A stretch of 64,000 nt of DNA. Origin: Microbacterium sp. AK009 (GTDB taxonomy: Bacteria > Actinomycetota > Actinomycetes > Actinomycetales > Microbacteriaceae). Position 1 is the stretch's first letter. The number at the start of each line of letters is the position of its first letter. The notes beneath the pieces are model-generated. The model was not told the origin of the DNA, ran no database searches, and saw only the letters and a list, made by a program, of their open reading frames with translations. A program made the translations under genes and the position numbers. The stretch covers positions 1 to 64,000 of the forward strand of contig NZ_JACCCG010000002.1 of the NCBI RefSeq assembly GCF_013410955.1, in the 5' to 3' direction. Shown here piece after piece: positions 36,044 to 45,507 of this stretch.

Positions 36044-36202
36044 ATGGGTGCCTTGACCGCGATGTCGCCAAACTTCAACGAGGACTGGTGGAGCACCGAA
36101 CCTCAGCTTCGGGCCTGGGACTACGATCCGCAGTCGTCGGCGATCTCCTTCGACGCTGTCTTGTCGTCAGAGCCGCGAACCAGACCGCGCAGCGCCGATT
36201 AG
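36044..36202 (+). CDS. Possible 52-residue small protein
   Basis: The frame MGALTAMSPNFNEDWWSTEP...AISFDAVLSSEPRT has plausible composition but no clear ribosome binding site and no known family. It follows the NRRYA copy 2 and might be the start of a gene truncated by the sugar locus. The next 236 bases (36203-36438) hold no gene. Confidence 0.35.
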   Translation: MGALTAMSPNFNEDWWSTEPQLRAWDYDPQSSAISFDAVLSSEPRTRPRSAD

Positions 36203-36438
36203 ACCCCCAGTCCTGTTGCACCGATAATGATGCAATATGTCAGGTTGCTCAGTAGGGATGCATCGGCCATTCGCGCGACCGGCGGCGACTCGCACTGTCC
36301 GAAACAGGGATCGGCGTAGCGAGACTGTGCATGGGCACGAGAGGTCCGAGTTGAGCGACCTGCAGGGGCTGTTGGAACTCCTTTGGCTTCGGGCGGTTCA
36401 CGGGGACAGGGAACGGGGGGGTTCGCGTAGCAGCGGAT

Positions 36439-37614
36439 TCAGTTCAGATGCTGCTTCACCGGCGACGTCACACTTCCGCCGCTTGCTATGGTCTCGATGA
36501 CGCACGCCGCCGCTCCGCGGGCCCAGTCGTCGAAGTTGTGGGGACGCAGCACTATTTCGCATTCGCTCGCCGTTCCGAACGCGTGTTCCGCGAAGGTGGC
36601 GCGGAGGTGTTTTTCGTAGAGTTCGTACTCGGTGACGTTTTCTCCGGCGATGATGACGGTGCTGGGGCCGACGAGGTTGACGAGGGTTGCGAGCGCCAGT
36701 CCGATCATGCCGCCGGCTCGTTCGAAAGCTTTGTGAGCGGAGGCGTCGCCGGCGTGAGCGAGGGCGAAGACGTCGGATGCTTCGAGGGTGGGATCCTTCT
36801 TGTCTTTCCGGACACTGTTCACGATGGCGGCGGTGGAAGCGACTGCTTCGACGCATCCGAGTCGGCCGCAGCTGCAGCGCGCATGCGCAGGCCCTAGCGG
36901 CAGGTGTCCGATTTCCCCGGCCACACCGTGCGAGCCTTGGACGACTTTCCCGTTGAGGTAGAGGCCGCAGCCGACACCTGTGCCGACGGTGACGACGGCG
37001 AATGAGTCTGCGTCGCGCCCGGCGCCGAAGAAGAGCTGGGTGACTGTGAGTGCTCGCACATCGTTCTCGAGGATTACCGGTATGCCCATCTCAGCTTCGA
37101 GTTGAGCTGCGAGCGGGACATCTCGCCATCCGAGCAGTGGTGAGTCCCGCACGATCCCTCTCGTGCGATCGACGTCGCCGGAGACCGCTGCTCCGACACC
37201 ATCGATCGCAGCCTCGGACGAGGTTCGAAGACTGCTGAGAATATCGACCGCAGCTGCGACGACGTCTTCGACGGCGGGACTCGCGTTCGCTCGCTCCGCT
37301 CGAGCGAGGACGTTCGCCCCGAGATCGGTAAGCACTCCATATGTGCGGTCCGCGGTGACTTTGATACCAACGATATGGGCCCGATGCGCGGCGATCGCCA
37401 GCGGGTTCACGGGCCGGCCAATGGAGGGTGCCGCGCGGTCGATGTCTGTTTCTACGACGAACCCTGCGCTGAGGAGGGGCGTAACCGCCTTTGTCACTGC
37501 AGCTTGGGAGAGCCCGGTCGCCCTCGATATGTCGACGCGTCCGAGGGGGCCGTGGGTGAGTATGCGTCGGAACACAGCGAGGGACGCTGGGGACGATACG
37601 GGTATCGACGTCAT
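36439..37614 (-). CDS. ROK-family transcriptional regulator
   Basis: 391 residues. N-terminal winged helix (HGPLGRVDISRATGLSQAAVTKAVTPLL), then the ROK sugar-kinase-like fold with VTVGTGVGCGLYLNG and the zinc motif CSCGRLGCVEA near residue 246. Such proteins sense a sugar or sugar phosphate and repress sugar operons. It is the last gene of the operon and starts three bases after the permease stop, so it likely controls this locus. Confidence 0.9.
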   Translation of the reverse strand: MTSIPVSSPASLAVFRRILTHGPLGRVDISRATGLSQAAVTKAVTPLLSAGFVVETDIDRAAPSIGRPVNPLAIAAHRAHIVGIKVTADRTYGVLTDLGANVLARAERANASPAVEDVVAAAVDILSSLRTSSEAAIDGVGAAVSGDVDRTRGIVRDSPLLGWRDVPLAAQLEAEMGIPVILENDVRALTVTQLFFGAGRDADSFAVVTVGTGVGCGLYLNGKVVQGSHGVAGEIGHLPLGPAHARCSCGRLGCVEAVASTAAIVNSVRKDKKDPTLEASDVFALAHAGDASAHKAFERAGGMIGLALATLVNLVGPSTVIIAGENVTEYELYEKHLRATFAEHAFGTASECEIVLRPHNFDDWARGAAACVIETIASGGSVTSPVKQHLN

Positions 37615-37617
37615 AGG

Positions 37618-38514
37618 TCAGCCTTTCAGGCCGCTGGAGGCGATGCCGGCGAAGAATTGCCGCTGCAACGCGATGAAGATCAGGACGAGCGGCAGGGATG
37701 CGATGAAGCTCCCTGCCATGAGGGTCGGGTAGTCCGTTCCGTATTGCCCTTGCAGGTTGGCGAGTCCGACAGGGAGAGTCATCGTGTCGGGGGAGGTTGT
37801 GACGATGAGGGGCCACAGCAGATCGTTCCATGAGTACAGGGCAGTGAGGACCGCTAGCGCGGCGACGGTAGGCCCGACCATGGGGAGCATGACGCGCCAA
37901 AACACCTGGAAGGCGTTGGCTCCATCGAGCCGCGCTGCTTCTTCGTAGTCGCTCGGGAGTGCAAGGAACGCTTGACGGAGAAGGAACGTACCGAAGGCGG
38001 AGAAAATGCCAGGGATGGCGATCGCGGGAACGGTGTTGAGCAGCCCGAGCGCCTTCATGAGGTCGAACTGCGCGATAAGGAAGAGCTGGCTTGGCGCCAT
38101 GAGCATGACGAGAAACAGGATGAACAGAGCGTCACGTCCGGGAAAACGAAATCGCGCGAAGCCGTAAGCCGCCAGAGTGCACACCAGAAGCTGACCTGCA
38201 ACGCGCAACACCATCGCGGCGATCGAAACCCACAGCATGTTGCCGAAAGGCACGCCGGCGAAGAACCGCTCGAACGCGCCAAAGTCGAATGCTGTGGGGA
38301 GGAAGACGGGAGGAACCGCGCGCGACTCCTGAATGGTTTTGAAGGCGGTAAGGATCTGCCAGACGAACGGAAACACCATGGCGGCGGCGCAGACGGTGAG
38401 GATGGCGTGTATCCGCCATTGGGACCGAGGCCGTCGGCGAGGCGCTTGCCCACTCGGCTTGCGGCTTACCGTGGTGGAGGCGTCACCCTTATCAAGAAGG
38501 AGGGTGTCAGCCAT
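37618..38514 (-). CDS. Carbohydrate ABC transporter permease (MalG type)
   Basis: 298 residues, six transmembrane helices after a cytosolic start. The EAA loop reads EEAARLDGANAFQVFWRVMLPM near residue 197, which docks the ATPase. It pairs with the permease upstream, which it overlaps by eight bases. No ATPase gene is in the locus. Confidence 0.93.
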   Translation of the reverse strand: MADTLLLDKGDASTTVSRKPSGQAPRRRPRSQWRIHAILTVCAAAMVFPFVWQILTAFKTIQESRAVPPVFLPTAFDFGAFERFFAGVPFGNMLWVSIAAMVLRVAGQLLVCTLAAYGFARFRFPGRDALFILFLVMLMAPSQLFLIAQFDLMKALGLLNTVPAIAIPGIFSAFGTFLLRQAFLALPSDYEEAARLDGANAFQVFWRVMLPMVGPTVAALAVLTALYSWNDLLWPLIVTTSPDTMTLPVGLANLQGQYGTDYPTLMAGSFIASLPLVLIFIALQRQFFAGIASSGLKG

Positions 38515-39439
38515 AGAACACCGCCCTTCGCTGAATCCGGAATTGCAGAGCGGTAACGATCATGATGATGAGCAATAGCACGATAGCTATCGCAGCGCCG
38601 TAGCCGCGGTCGAATCGGACGAATGTTTGCTGGAAGAAGAAGTACACGATGGTCTGTGACGCTGTTTCTGCTTCGGAGCCGCGGGTGAGCATGACGTAGA
38701 TCAGGTCGAACATCTGCAGCGACGAGATGACCGATAGCACCGAGACAAAGAAGATGCTTGGTGACAACAGCGGCAGTGTGACGGCGAAAAACTGACGGAA
38801 AGGTCCCGCCCCATCGAGCGCGGACGCCTCGAGCAGCTCAGGCGGCACCCCTTGAAGACCAGCCCCCAAAATGATGATGCTCGTCCCCAGGCTCATCCAG
38901 ATACCCACAATGGAGACCGCGAAGATGGCAACCGTGGGGTCGGCGACCCAGCTAGGCCCTTGGACACCGAGAAGTCCGAGTGCCTGGTTCAGGACGCCGA
39001 ACTCGCCATTGAAGATGTACCGCCAGACCATGCCAACGGCGACCGGGAGCGTCACGATCGGGAGGAAGAAGAGGACGCGGTACACGTTCTTTCCCCGTCG
39101 GACGGCATGGATGAGCGTCGCGATCGCGATGCTGATCGGGATCCCGAGGAGCACGATGGCGGTGTAGATGGCGCTGTTCCTCACGGCTGACCAGAACCGC
39201 GGGTCGCCGACGAGAGCCGCGTAATTTTCTATGCCGATGAAGGTTTCACCACCGAATGGGCGGGTCTCGGTGAAGCTGAGGTAGACCGTGGTGAGAAGCG
39301 GGATGATGTAGAGCGCAAGGAGTCCCACGAGTGCGGGCGCGACGAAGGCGAATCCGGGGAGTGTGGGGCGGATGCGGCGCCGATTGGGACGGGGGGCGGA
39401 GCGCCGCATGGCGCTCCGCCCCGTGATGGTGTCGGTCAT
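38507..39439 (-). CDS. Carbohydrate ABC transporter permease (MalF type)
   Basis: 310 residues from the ATG at 39439, which overlaps the stop of the binding-protein gene as ATGA; a longer upstream frame is only a shadow. Six helices, and an EAA-like loop LLEASALDGAGPFRQFFAVTLPLL. Forms the channel with the MalG-type partner. Confidence 0.92.
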   Translation of the reverse strand: MTDTITGRSAMRRSAPRPNRRRIRPTLPGFAFVAPALVGLLALYIIPLLTTVYLSFTETRPFGGETFIGIENYAALVGDPRFWSAVRNSAIYTAIVLLGIPISIAIATLIHAVRRGKNVYRVLFFLPIVTLPVAVGMVWRYIFNGEFGVLNQALGLLGVQGPSWVADPTVAIFAVSIVGIWMSLGTSIIILGAGLQGVPPELLEASALDGAGPFRQFFAVTLPLLSPSIFFVSVLSVISSLQMFDLIYVMLTRGSEAETASQTIVYFFFQQTFVRFDRGYGAAIAIVLLLIIMIVTALQFRIQRRAVFYG

Positions 39440-40701
39440 TCCTCTTCGGCGAGGGCTGCGTCCATGGCTTCGGCGAGTTGGTCTGCCGCTTCCTGGACGG
39501 TGGTCGTCCCGTTCCATGCTGGCGGCAGGTACTCGTCCTCGAGCGCGTTCCATGCAGCTGTGTCTGCGGAGACGGGGTACACCACGCCGTAGGGGACTTC
39601 GTCGATGAAGGCTTGGAGGTTGAACTCGGGCATCGAGTCGACCCACGCTTGCTGTGTCCCTTCGTAGGCGGGAATGACCGCTCCGGTCTCGGCTTGGATC
39701 TGAGCCGCTTCTTCGCCTCCGAGGAAGAGAAGGAACTTCTTCAATTCCTCGGGGTGATCGGTTCCGGCGAATCCGACGTTCTGGATGCCGTTGATGACCG
39801 TTGCCCTTTCGGCGCCCTGGGGGAGGACGGTGACGTCGACGTTCGCCCGGAGTTCTTCGTTGTCATAGAAGCGCTGTGCGTAGAACGACCCGCCGTAGTA
39901 CATCGCTACCGTGCCGTTCTCGAACTGCGCAACCGCTTCGGTATCGGCGAACTCTTCCAGGGTCGGCGAGACACCTGCCGCCTGCAGGTCGGTCCAGAAC
40001 TGGATACCTTCCTGCGTCTTGGGGTCACTGTAGCCGGACTTGCCGTCCTCGATGATGTAGCCGCCAGCCTGAGCAACGGTGTTGTAGTACCCCTCTTGGC
40101 GATTGAACGGCGCCGCGATTCCGTACACACCCGCTTCGGCATTCGTCAGCTGCTCGGCCGCGGTGCGAACGTCCTCCCAGGTCCACTGGTCCGTGGGGTA
40201 GGCGACGCCTGCGGCGTCGAAGAGTGCTTTGTTGTACCACAGGCCGATGGTGTCGAAGTCTTTCGGCAGTCCGTAAAGCTCGTCGTTGTAGGTGAAGAGA
40301 TCGACGAGCGCCTCGGGGTAGACGCCGAGGTCGATGCCGGCGTCCGAGATGGCATCACCGAGGGGAAGGAGCTGATCGTTGGCGGCATAGACCTGGAATC
40401 GGTCTCCGAGCATCCAGAAGGCGTCGGGAGCCGTTCCGCCCTGGGCGCTGACCTGAAGCTCGGTCCAGTATTCCGTCCACGGACTTACCTGAAGCTCGAC
40501 GGAGATGTCGGGGTTCTCTGCCTCGAACGCATCGATGAGCTGCTGCATCGTCTCATCTTGACTCCAGACCCCGTAGGTGAGGGTGACGCCGTCACCGTCT
40601 CCCTCCGATCCGCCCGAATCGCTGCTTCCCCCGCTTGCGCAGGCGGTGAGCAGGACGGCGGCGGCGACGGTTGCGGTGCTGGCCGCGATCCATCTGCGCA
40701 T
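39436..40701 (-). CDS. Sugar ABC transporter substrate-binding lipoprotein
   Basis: 421 residues. Signal peptide MRRWIAASTATVAAAVLLTAC with lipobox LTAC (Cys 21), then a Gly-Ser linker and the SBP_bac_1 fold (VTLTYGVWSQDETMQQLIDAFEAENPDISVELQ). It captures an oligosaccharide outside the cell. A strong GAGGAG lies before the start; only 27 bases separate it from the GH97 gene, so the operon is continuous. Confidence 0.93.
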   Translation of the reverse strand: MRRWIAASTATVAAAVLLTACASGGSSDSGGSEGDGDGVTLTYGVWSQDETMQQLIDAFEAENPDISVELQVSPWTEYWTELQVSAQGGTAPDAFWMLGDRFQVYAANDQLLPLGDAISDAGIDLGVYPEALVDLFTYNDELYGLPKDFDTIGLWYNKALFDAAGVAYPTDQWTWEDVRTAAEQLTNAEAGVYGIAAPFNRQEGYYNTVAQAGGYIIEDGKSGYSDPKTQEGIQFWTDLQAAGVSPTLEEFADTEAVAQFENGTVAMYYGGSFYAQRFYDNEELRANVDVTVLPQGAERATVINGIQNVGFAGTDHPEELKKFLLFLGGEEAAQIQAETGAVIPAYEGTQQAWVDSMPEFNLQAFIDEVPYGVVYPVSADTAAWNALEDEYLPPAWNGTTTVQEAADQLAEAMDAALAEEE

Positions 40702-40728
40702 GTGTTTTTCTCCTCTTGGTCAGCCCGG

Positions 40729-43173
40729 CTACTCTGCCGGGACGTGGGTGCCGACACGCATCGTCAACCAGTCGACGTGCGCTTCCTCAGCTGAAACTGG
40801 TGTGGTCCGCAGGGTGACGACCGCAGCGCCGGTGACGTTGACGTCGATCAGCTGCGCGGGAGTGTTTCCGACAAGTTGGTAGCGACCGCGCACCTCGCCG
40901 TCCACGACGACTTCTGCGGTCGCGCGACCTGTTCGGGTCTCGTCATCGATCCCGACAGAACCGGTCATTCGTGTCGCCGTGCCACTGATTGCGAAGGAGA
41001 CGGCGGATTCCTGCGACACGCCTAACCCATCGAGATAACGCTGACCGTTCACCGTAAGGGGTTCACCGTCGCGGGGGTCGCCGCCGCCGTTGGCTAGGCC
41101 TCGTTCCACTGGGCCTACGCGGTTGTGTGCGGAGAGGAAGGGGAGCAGTGACAGGTCCCGCATCTGGTTGTCGAGCGGGGTGAGAATGCGCACGTGCGTC
41201 ACGACGGGTACGCCCTCGTGTCCCGGCTTCTCCAGGGTGATGACAGCGACGTCGCCGGGTTCCGGCTTCTGCCGCGGCGTCACGACCCACCCTTGGTGAG
41301 CCTTCTCGGCTTCCCACCCGGGAGGAACGCGAAGTGAGGTCGCGTCCGTGGGGATCTCGACGCGGTCGGAGGTCAGCACGATCAGCGGTTGGGTCCGATC
41401 GGGGGGTGCCAGGCGCGGGCGGGCGGCGGCAGCGGTCTTCTCGGCGCCCGCTGGGGTCACGAGTGCGACAAATCCGCCGCGGGGGGCAAGACGAACTTCG
41501 AATCCATCCCGCGCGGACTTCGACGTCGCCTCCGTGAGCCCATCGGCGTCGTCTCCGATGGCCCACACATCCGCCGGTCCTCCCACAAGGTCCGCGGGGT
41601 TGAAACGCACCACGACGTCTCGAGTGTTCGCGCTGATGCACCCGACGAACCACCGGTTGCCGCTACGGCGCGCCATCAACGCGAAGCTGTCTGGATGCCC
41701 GTCGAGCAGCCGCACCTCGTCCCACGTCGCGGGCAGCTGAGCGAGGAAGGAGGCCGCGAGAGGGCGCGCACGGTACTGATCGGGGTCGTCGGCGAAGTGA
41801 GTGATACCGCTTTCGTAGACCACCGCGAGTGCCAGTTCGTGCGCGTCGCTGGTCTCGCGTCCGGGCGCACTGAAGGTGACAGGCGTGTAATCCATCGACC
41901 CGACGACGTTTCGGGTGAACGGCTGGATCACGTTATGCGCCGCGGTCAGCGGCTTGTCGTAGAAAACGTAGTACTCAGCGCCGCGGATCGCTTCATAGCT
42001 CAACACATGCGGGTGGGTGCGGGCCCATCCTCGCGGGATGACGGAGCCGTGGAAGTTGACCATCAGGCCCACCCGCGCCGTTTCGGCGATGATCGCGTCG
42101 TACCAGCGATAGCGGTCCTGAGACTCCGATTCCATGAAGTCGACCTTCACGCCCGCTACGCCCCAGGATCGCCACAGAGCCAGCTTCTCGAGATTTTGTG
42201 GGCCGTCGAGGTCGCTCCAGGAACTCCACAGGTGCACCTGGATGCCACGCTCGCTGGCATACGCCACGAGCTCGGGCACCCACGCCGCGTCCCATCCGCA
42301 ATCCACGAGGACGTGTTCCCAACCCTGCTCAGCGGCGAAATCAGTGAAGCGCTTCTGCACATCGAGGTACGCGCCGGAGTACTGACTCGACCACCACGAC
42401 CAGGCGGCGCGACCCGGCCGCGGCGCGAAGGTCGCTTCAGATGCGGGAGGAGCGAGCTGGTCAACGAGGGTTGACTTCACCAGATGGGGGAGGGTTCCCG
42501 CGATGATCACTCGCCATGGGGTCTGGTGGCCGCCGTCGACGTCAAGGGTGGGGTCGGCCCGTGTGATCGTGAAGCGGTGGCCGTCGAATGAGGCATATGC
42601 GCCCGCGGTTCGGCCGTCGATGTTGGACTCGGTGAGGAGGAGGAACTGGTCCCGCTCCACTTCGGCCAGGAGCGGAAATCCGTATGCCCCCGCAGCAAGG
42701 TGCTTGAGGTCAGAGCCATAGCGGGGCGTCTCATACCAGGTCTGATAATCGAGGACCCAGACACGGGCGCTCGGAGCGAGTTCGATCGAGGTGGTTTCGT
42801 CGCCAAGGACGTGGGCGGTGTCGGGTAGGACGTATCGGAAGGCGAAGCCGTCCTGTGCGATCCGGACTCGGGTTTCCCAGGTCGCATCTCCCGATCGAAG
42901 GGCGATCGTGTATTCCCGGTGTTCGACGCGGTGGGAGCCTGTGGCCTTCCCGAAGGGCGCGTTCCACATCTCTTCCACGTCCGTCGTGGCAATGTCGACG
43001 ACACGGGCGCCGCTCGCGAGATCCTTCCCGTCCACGGTGACGCCGAGTCGAACACTGGCCAGAAGGGCACCGTCGGACTTGAAGTGAAGCCAGGGCCCTG
43101 CCTCATTGCTGAGTTCAGCCTGATACGGGCCGAACGTCATCGTGGCGATGGTTGCGGATGGGGTGGAAAGCAC
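40729..43173 (-). CDS. GH97-family glycoside hydrolase with NPCBM domain, cytoplasmic
   Basis: 814 residues without a signal peptide. GH97 N-terminal beta domain (to ~250), catalytic barrel with AWSWWSSQYSG, HVLVDCGWDAAW, GVKVDFMESESQDR near 343 and VNFHGSVIPRGW, then a C-terminal beta domain, and a last ~130 residues like an NPCBM carbohydrate-binding domain (VNGQRYLDGLGVS). GH97 enzymes act on alpha-galactosides or alpha-glucosides. As first gene of the ABC-transporter operon it probably degrades the imported sugar. Confidence 0.88.
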   Translation of the reverse strand: MLSTPSATIATMTFGPYQAELSNEAGPWLHFKSDGALLASVRLGVTVDGKDLASGARVVDIATTDVEEMWNAPFGKATGSHRVEHREYTIALRSGDATWETRVRIAQDGFAFRYVLPDTAHVLGDETTSIELAPSARVWVLDYQTWYETPRYGSDLKHLAAGAYGFPLLAEVERDQFLLLTESNIDGRTAGAYASFDGHRFTITRADPTLDVDGGHQTPWRVIIAGTLPHLVKSTLVDQLAPPASEATFAPRPGRAAWSWWSSQYSGAYLDVQKRFTDFAAEQGWEHVLVDCGWDAAWVPELVAYASERGIQVHLWSSWSDLDGPQNLEKLALWRSWGVAGVKVDFMESESQDRYRWYDAIIAETARVGLMVNFHGSVIPRGWARTHPHVLSYEAIRGAEYYVFYDKPLTAAHNVIQPFTRNVVGSMDYTPVTFSAPGRETSDAHELALAVVYESGITHFADDPDQYRARPLAASFLAQLPATWDEVRLLDGHPDSFALMARRSGNRWFVGCISANTRDVVVRFNPADLVGGPADVWAIGDDADGLTEATSKSARDGFEVRLAPRGGFVALVTPAGAEKTAAAARPRLAPPDRTQPLIVLTSDRVEIPTDATSLRVPPGWEAEKAHQGWVVTPRQKPEPGDVAVITLEKPGHEGVPVVTHVRILTPLDNQMRDLSLLPFLSAHNRVGPVERGLANGGGDPRDGEPLTVNGQRYLDGLGVSQESAVSFAISGTATRMTGSVGIDDETRTGRATAEVVVDGEVRGRYQLVGNTPAQLIDVNVTGAAVVTLRTTPVSAEEAHVDWLTMRVGTHVPAE

Positions 43174-43238
43174 GGGGAGACTCCGTTGTCGAGATCTGTC
43201 GGGTTGCGCTTGAGGACGAGAGTACGCATGCTTAATTC

Positions 43239-45437
43239 ATGACGTCAAGTATCAAACTTCACGATGAGCAGAAAGTCGACGACGACGTCGACTCGCTTCC
43301 TCGCCACCATCGCGGCACTCCCATCCACATTTCGAATGGGGGTGTGAGTGTGGTCTTCGGTTTCGACACGTTCGGGTTGCCCACGGTGATGCATTGGGGG
43401 AGGGCTCTGTCGGATAAGGATGTTCCGTCCCTCGTCGCGAGCAGTGATCCGGCCATCATGAACAGCTCTGTCGACATCCCCCGATCCTTCTCTATCGCCG
43501 CAGGACGAGCGCACGGCTGGTCTGGCACGCCGGCCATCGAGGCGATGATCGGTGAAGAATCGGTCGTCGAATTCCTTGAACTTCGAGGAGTTGAGCATGA
43601 CAGGAAGCGCCTAAGGTTCGATTTCGGCAGTGGGACGGGGGAGGTCGATCTTCGCGCTGAGTATCGGCTGGACCCTGCTGGCGTTCTGCACGTACAGACC
43701 CGACTGAAGAACAACAGTGCTTTGGAGATTGTTCGCGTGGCGGCTTCTCGAATGCTGATGCCGTTGCCGGACCGCGCGCGCGAGATGCTCGACTTCACCG
43801 GCCGATGGACACATGAAAGACATCCGCAACGCTCCGGCATCCGCGACGGCACGTGGCTAAGGGCCTCCCGGCGGGGACGCCCCGGGCACGATTCCCCGTT
43901 CCTGACAATCGCGGGGACACAGGGTTTCCGCTTCCGTGCCGGCGAGGTGTGGGCAACGCACCTCGCTTGGAGCGGAAACCAAGAAGTGATTGTGGAACGG
44001 CTCCCCGAAGGAGCGGGGGTTCACCGCGTCACGATGGGCGGCGGGGAGCTACTCGACCAAGGTGAAGTGCGCCTCTCCCCAGGACAGTCCTACGACTCCC
44101 CACCCGCGCTCTTCGCATGGAGCGATGAAGGCATCGACGGTATGACCGAACGATTCCACCGATCCATCCGCGCTCGGACGCAGCATCCGGTATCACCGCG
44201 CCCGCTGCTTCTCAATACATGGGAGGCGGTGTACTTCGATCATGACGTGGACAAGCTCATCGTCCTCGCCGAAACGGCTTCGCAGGTCGGAGTTGAGCGA
44301 TTCGTACTAGACGACGGATGGTTCCGAGGCCGACGGCAAGACACCGCTGGCCTCGGCGACTGGTACGTGGACGAGGCGATCTGGCCTGCGGGCCTCCGAC
44401 CGCTCTCACAGAGAGTGCATGAACTTGGCATGGAATTTGGACTTTGGTTCGAGCCGGAGATGGTGAACCTCGACTCCGACCTCGCTCGAGCGCACCCTGA
44501 TTGGCTCTTGAGCGAAGATCCCCGCCTGGAATCCCGCCATCAGTTCGTGTTGGACTTCTCACGCCCCGACGTCCGTACTTACGTCCTCGACCGCGTCAAT
44601 GACGTGCTAGATGCAGCAGGGGTCGACTACATCAAGTGGGATCACAATCGAGATCTCCACGCCGCTCTCGGCCAACGCGGCAACCGCGCCGTGCACGCCC
44701 ACACGCAGGGGGTGTACGAAGTGCTACGGGAGATCAAACGTCGCCATCCCCGCGTTGAGATCGAAACATGCGCAAGCGGTGGCGGTCGCATCGATTTCGG
44801 CATCCTGTCATACACCGATCGAGTGTGGGCGTCCGACTCCAACGATCCTGTTGAGCGTCAGCAGATCCAGCGGTGGACGCAGGCGCTGCTTCCACCAGAA
44901 CTCATCGGAGCGCACATCGGACCGACGCAGGCCCACACGACACGCCGATCCGCTCCCTTCTCGTTCCGCGCGATCACCGCGCTGTTCGGGCATGCGGGAT
45001 TGGAATGGGACCTCAGCGCGATCACCCCCAAAGAACGCGAGAATGTCGCCGCCTTCGCAGCGCTGTATAAGGAGCTCCGACCGTTGCTACACTCGGGCAC
45101 CACCGTCCGAGCCGACGAGGTAGACGACGGAGCAATCCTGCACGGCATCGTCGCTGAGGAGCAGCGGGAAGCCGTGTTCGCGTGGGTTAGAGTTTCGACT
45201 AGCGCCACCGCCCAGACCACAAGAGTGCCCGTCCCGGGCCTGAATCCTGATCTGACCTATCGCGTAAGGGTACGCGACGAAGTCGGCGACGCGAGCCGTC
45301 ACGAAGTCGCCGACCCGTCATGGGTCCGAGTGCCAGACGGATTTCTGTGCACAGGAGCGGTCCTCGCTGAGGGCTTGCCGCTGCCTGTCCTCAACCCGGG
45401 CCACGGAATGCTCTTCCACATCACCGAAGCCGCCTAA
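43239..45437 (+). CDS. GH36 alpha-galactosidase
   Basis: 732 residues. The beta-sandwich N-terminal domain (SNGGVSVVFGFDTFGLPT) is followed by the barrel with RFVLDDGWF, YIKWDHNRD (nucleophile Asp near 468), ETCASGGGR and WASDSNDP (acid/base Asp near 532). This is the signature of bacterial GH36 alpha-galactosidases, which release galactose from melibiose and raffinose-type sugars. No signal peptide, so cytosolic. Divergent from the GH97-transporter operon, sharing a 65-base intergenic region. A TGACGTCA palindrome overlaps the start codon; the exact start is therefore a little uncertain. Confidence 0.93.
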   Translation: MTSSIKLHDEQKVDDDVDSLPRHHRGTPIHISNGGVSVVFGFDTFGLPTVMHWGRALSDKDVPSLVASSDPAIMNSSVDIPRSFSIAAGRAHGWSGTPAIEAMIGEESVVEFLELRGVEHDRKRLRFDFGSGTGEVDLRAEYRLDPAGVLHVQTRLKNNSALEIVRVAASRMLMPLPDRAREMLDFTGRWTHERHPQRSGIRDGTWLRASRRGRPGHDSPFLTIAGTQGFRFRAGEVWATHLAWSGNQEVIVERLPEGAGVHRVTMGGGELLDQGEVRLSPGQSYDSPPALFAWSDEGIDGMTERFHRSIRARTQHPVSPRPLLLNTWEAVYFDHDVDKLIVLAETASQVGVERFVLDDGWFRGRRQDTAGLGDWYVDEAIWPAGLRPLSQRVHELGMEFGLWFEPEMVNLDSDLARAHPDWLLSEDPRLESRHQFVLDFSRPDVRTYVLDRVNDVLDAAGVDYIKWDHNRDLHAALGQRGNRAVHAHTQGVYEVLREIKRRHPRVEIETCASGGGRIDFGILSYTDRVWASDSNDPVERQQIQRWTQALLPPELIGAHIGPTQAHTTRRSAPFSFRAITALFGHAGLEWDLSAITPKERENVAAFAALYKELRPLLHSGTTVRADEVDDGAILHGIVAEEQREAVFAWVRVSTSATAQTTRVPVPGLNPDLTYRVRVRDEVGDASRHEVADPSWVRVPDGFLCTGAVLAEGLPLPVLNPGHGMLFHITEAA

Positions 45438-45462
45438 GCGTCATACGATCAGGACAAGCCGA

Positions 45463-45496
45463 TCGGGGAGGGGAGGCGAGTGCCTTCCCTCCCCGA
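45463..45496. terminator. Bidirectional terminator-like hairpin
   Basis: A 15-bp stem (TCGGGGAGGGGAGGC against GCCTTCCCTCCCCGA, one G-T pair) with a 4-base loop lies between the convergent GH36 and secreted GH97 genes. T tracts are poor, but the position and stability support a two-way terminator. Confidence 0.7.
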
Positions 45497-45507
45497 CCTG
45501 TGAATGA

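Noticed and set aside
36237..36500. Small + strand gene antisense to the ROK regulator
   Set aside because: Basic low-complexity translation and overlap with a certain gene.
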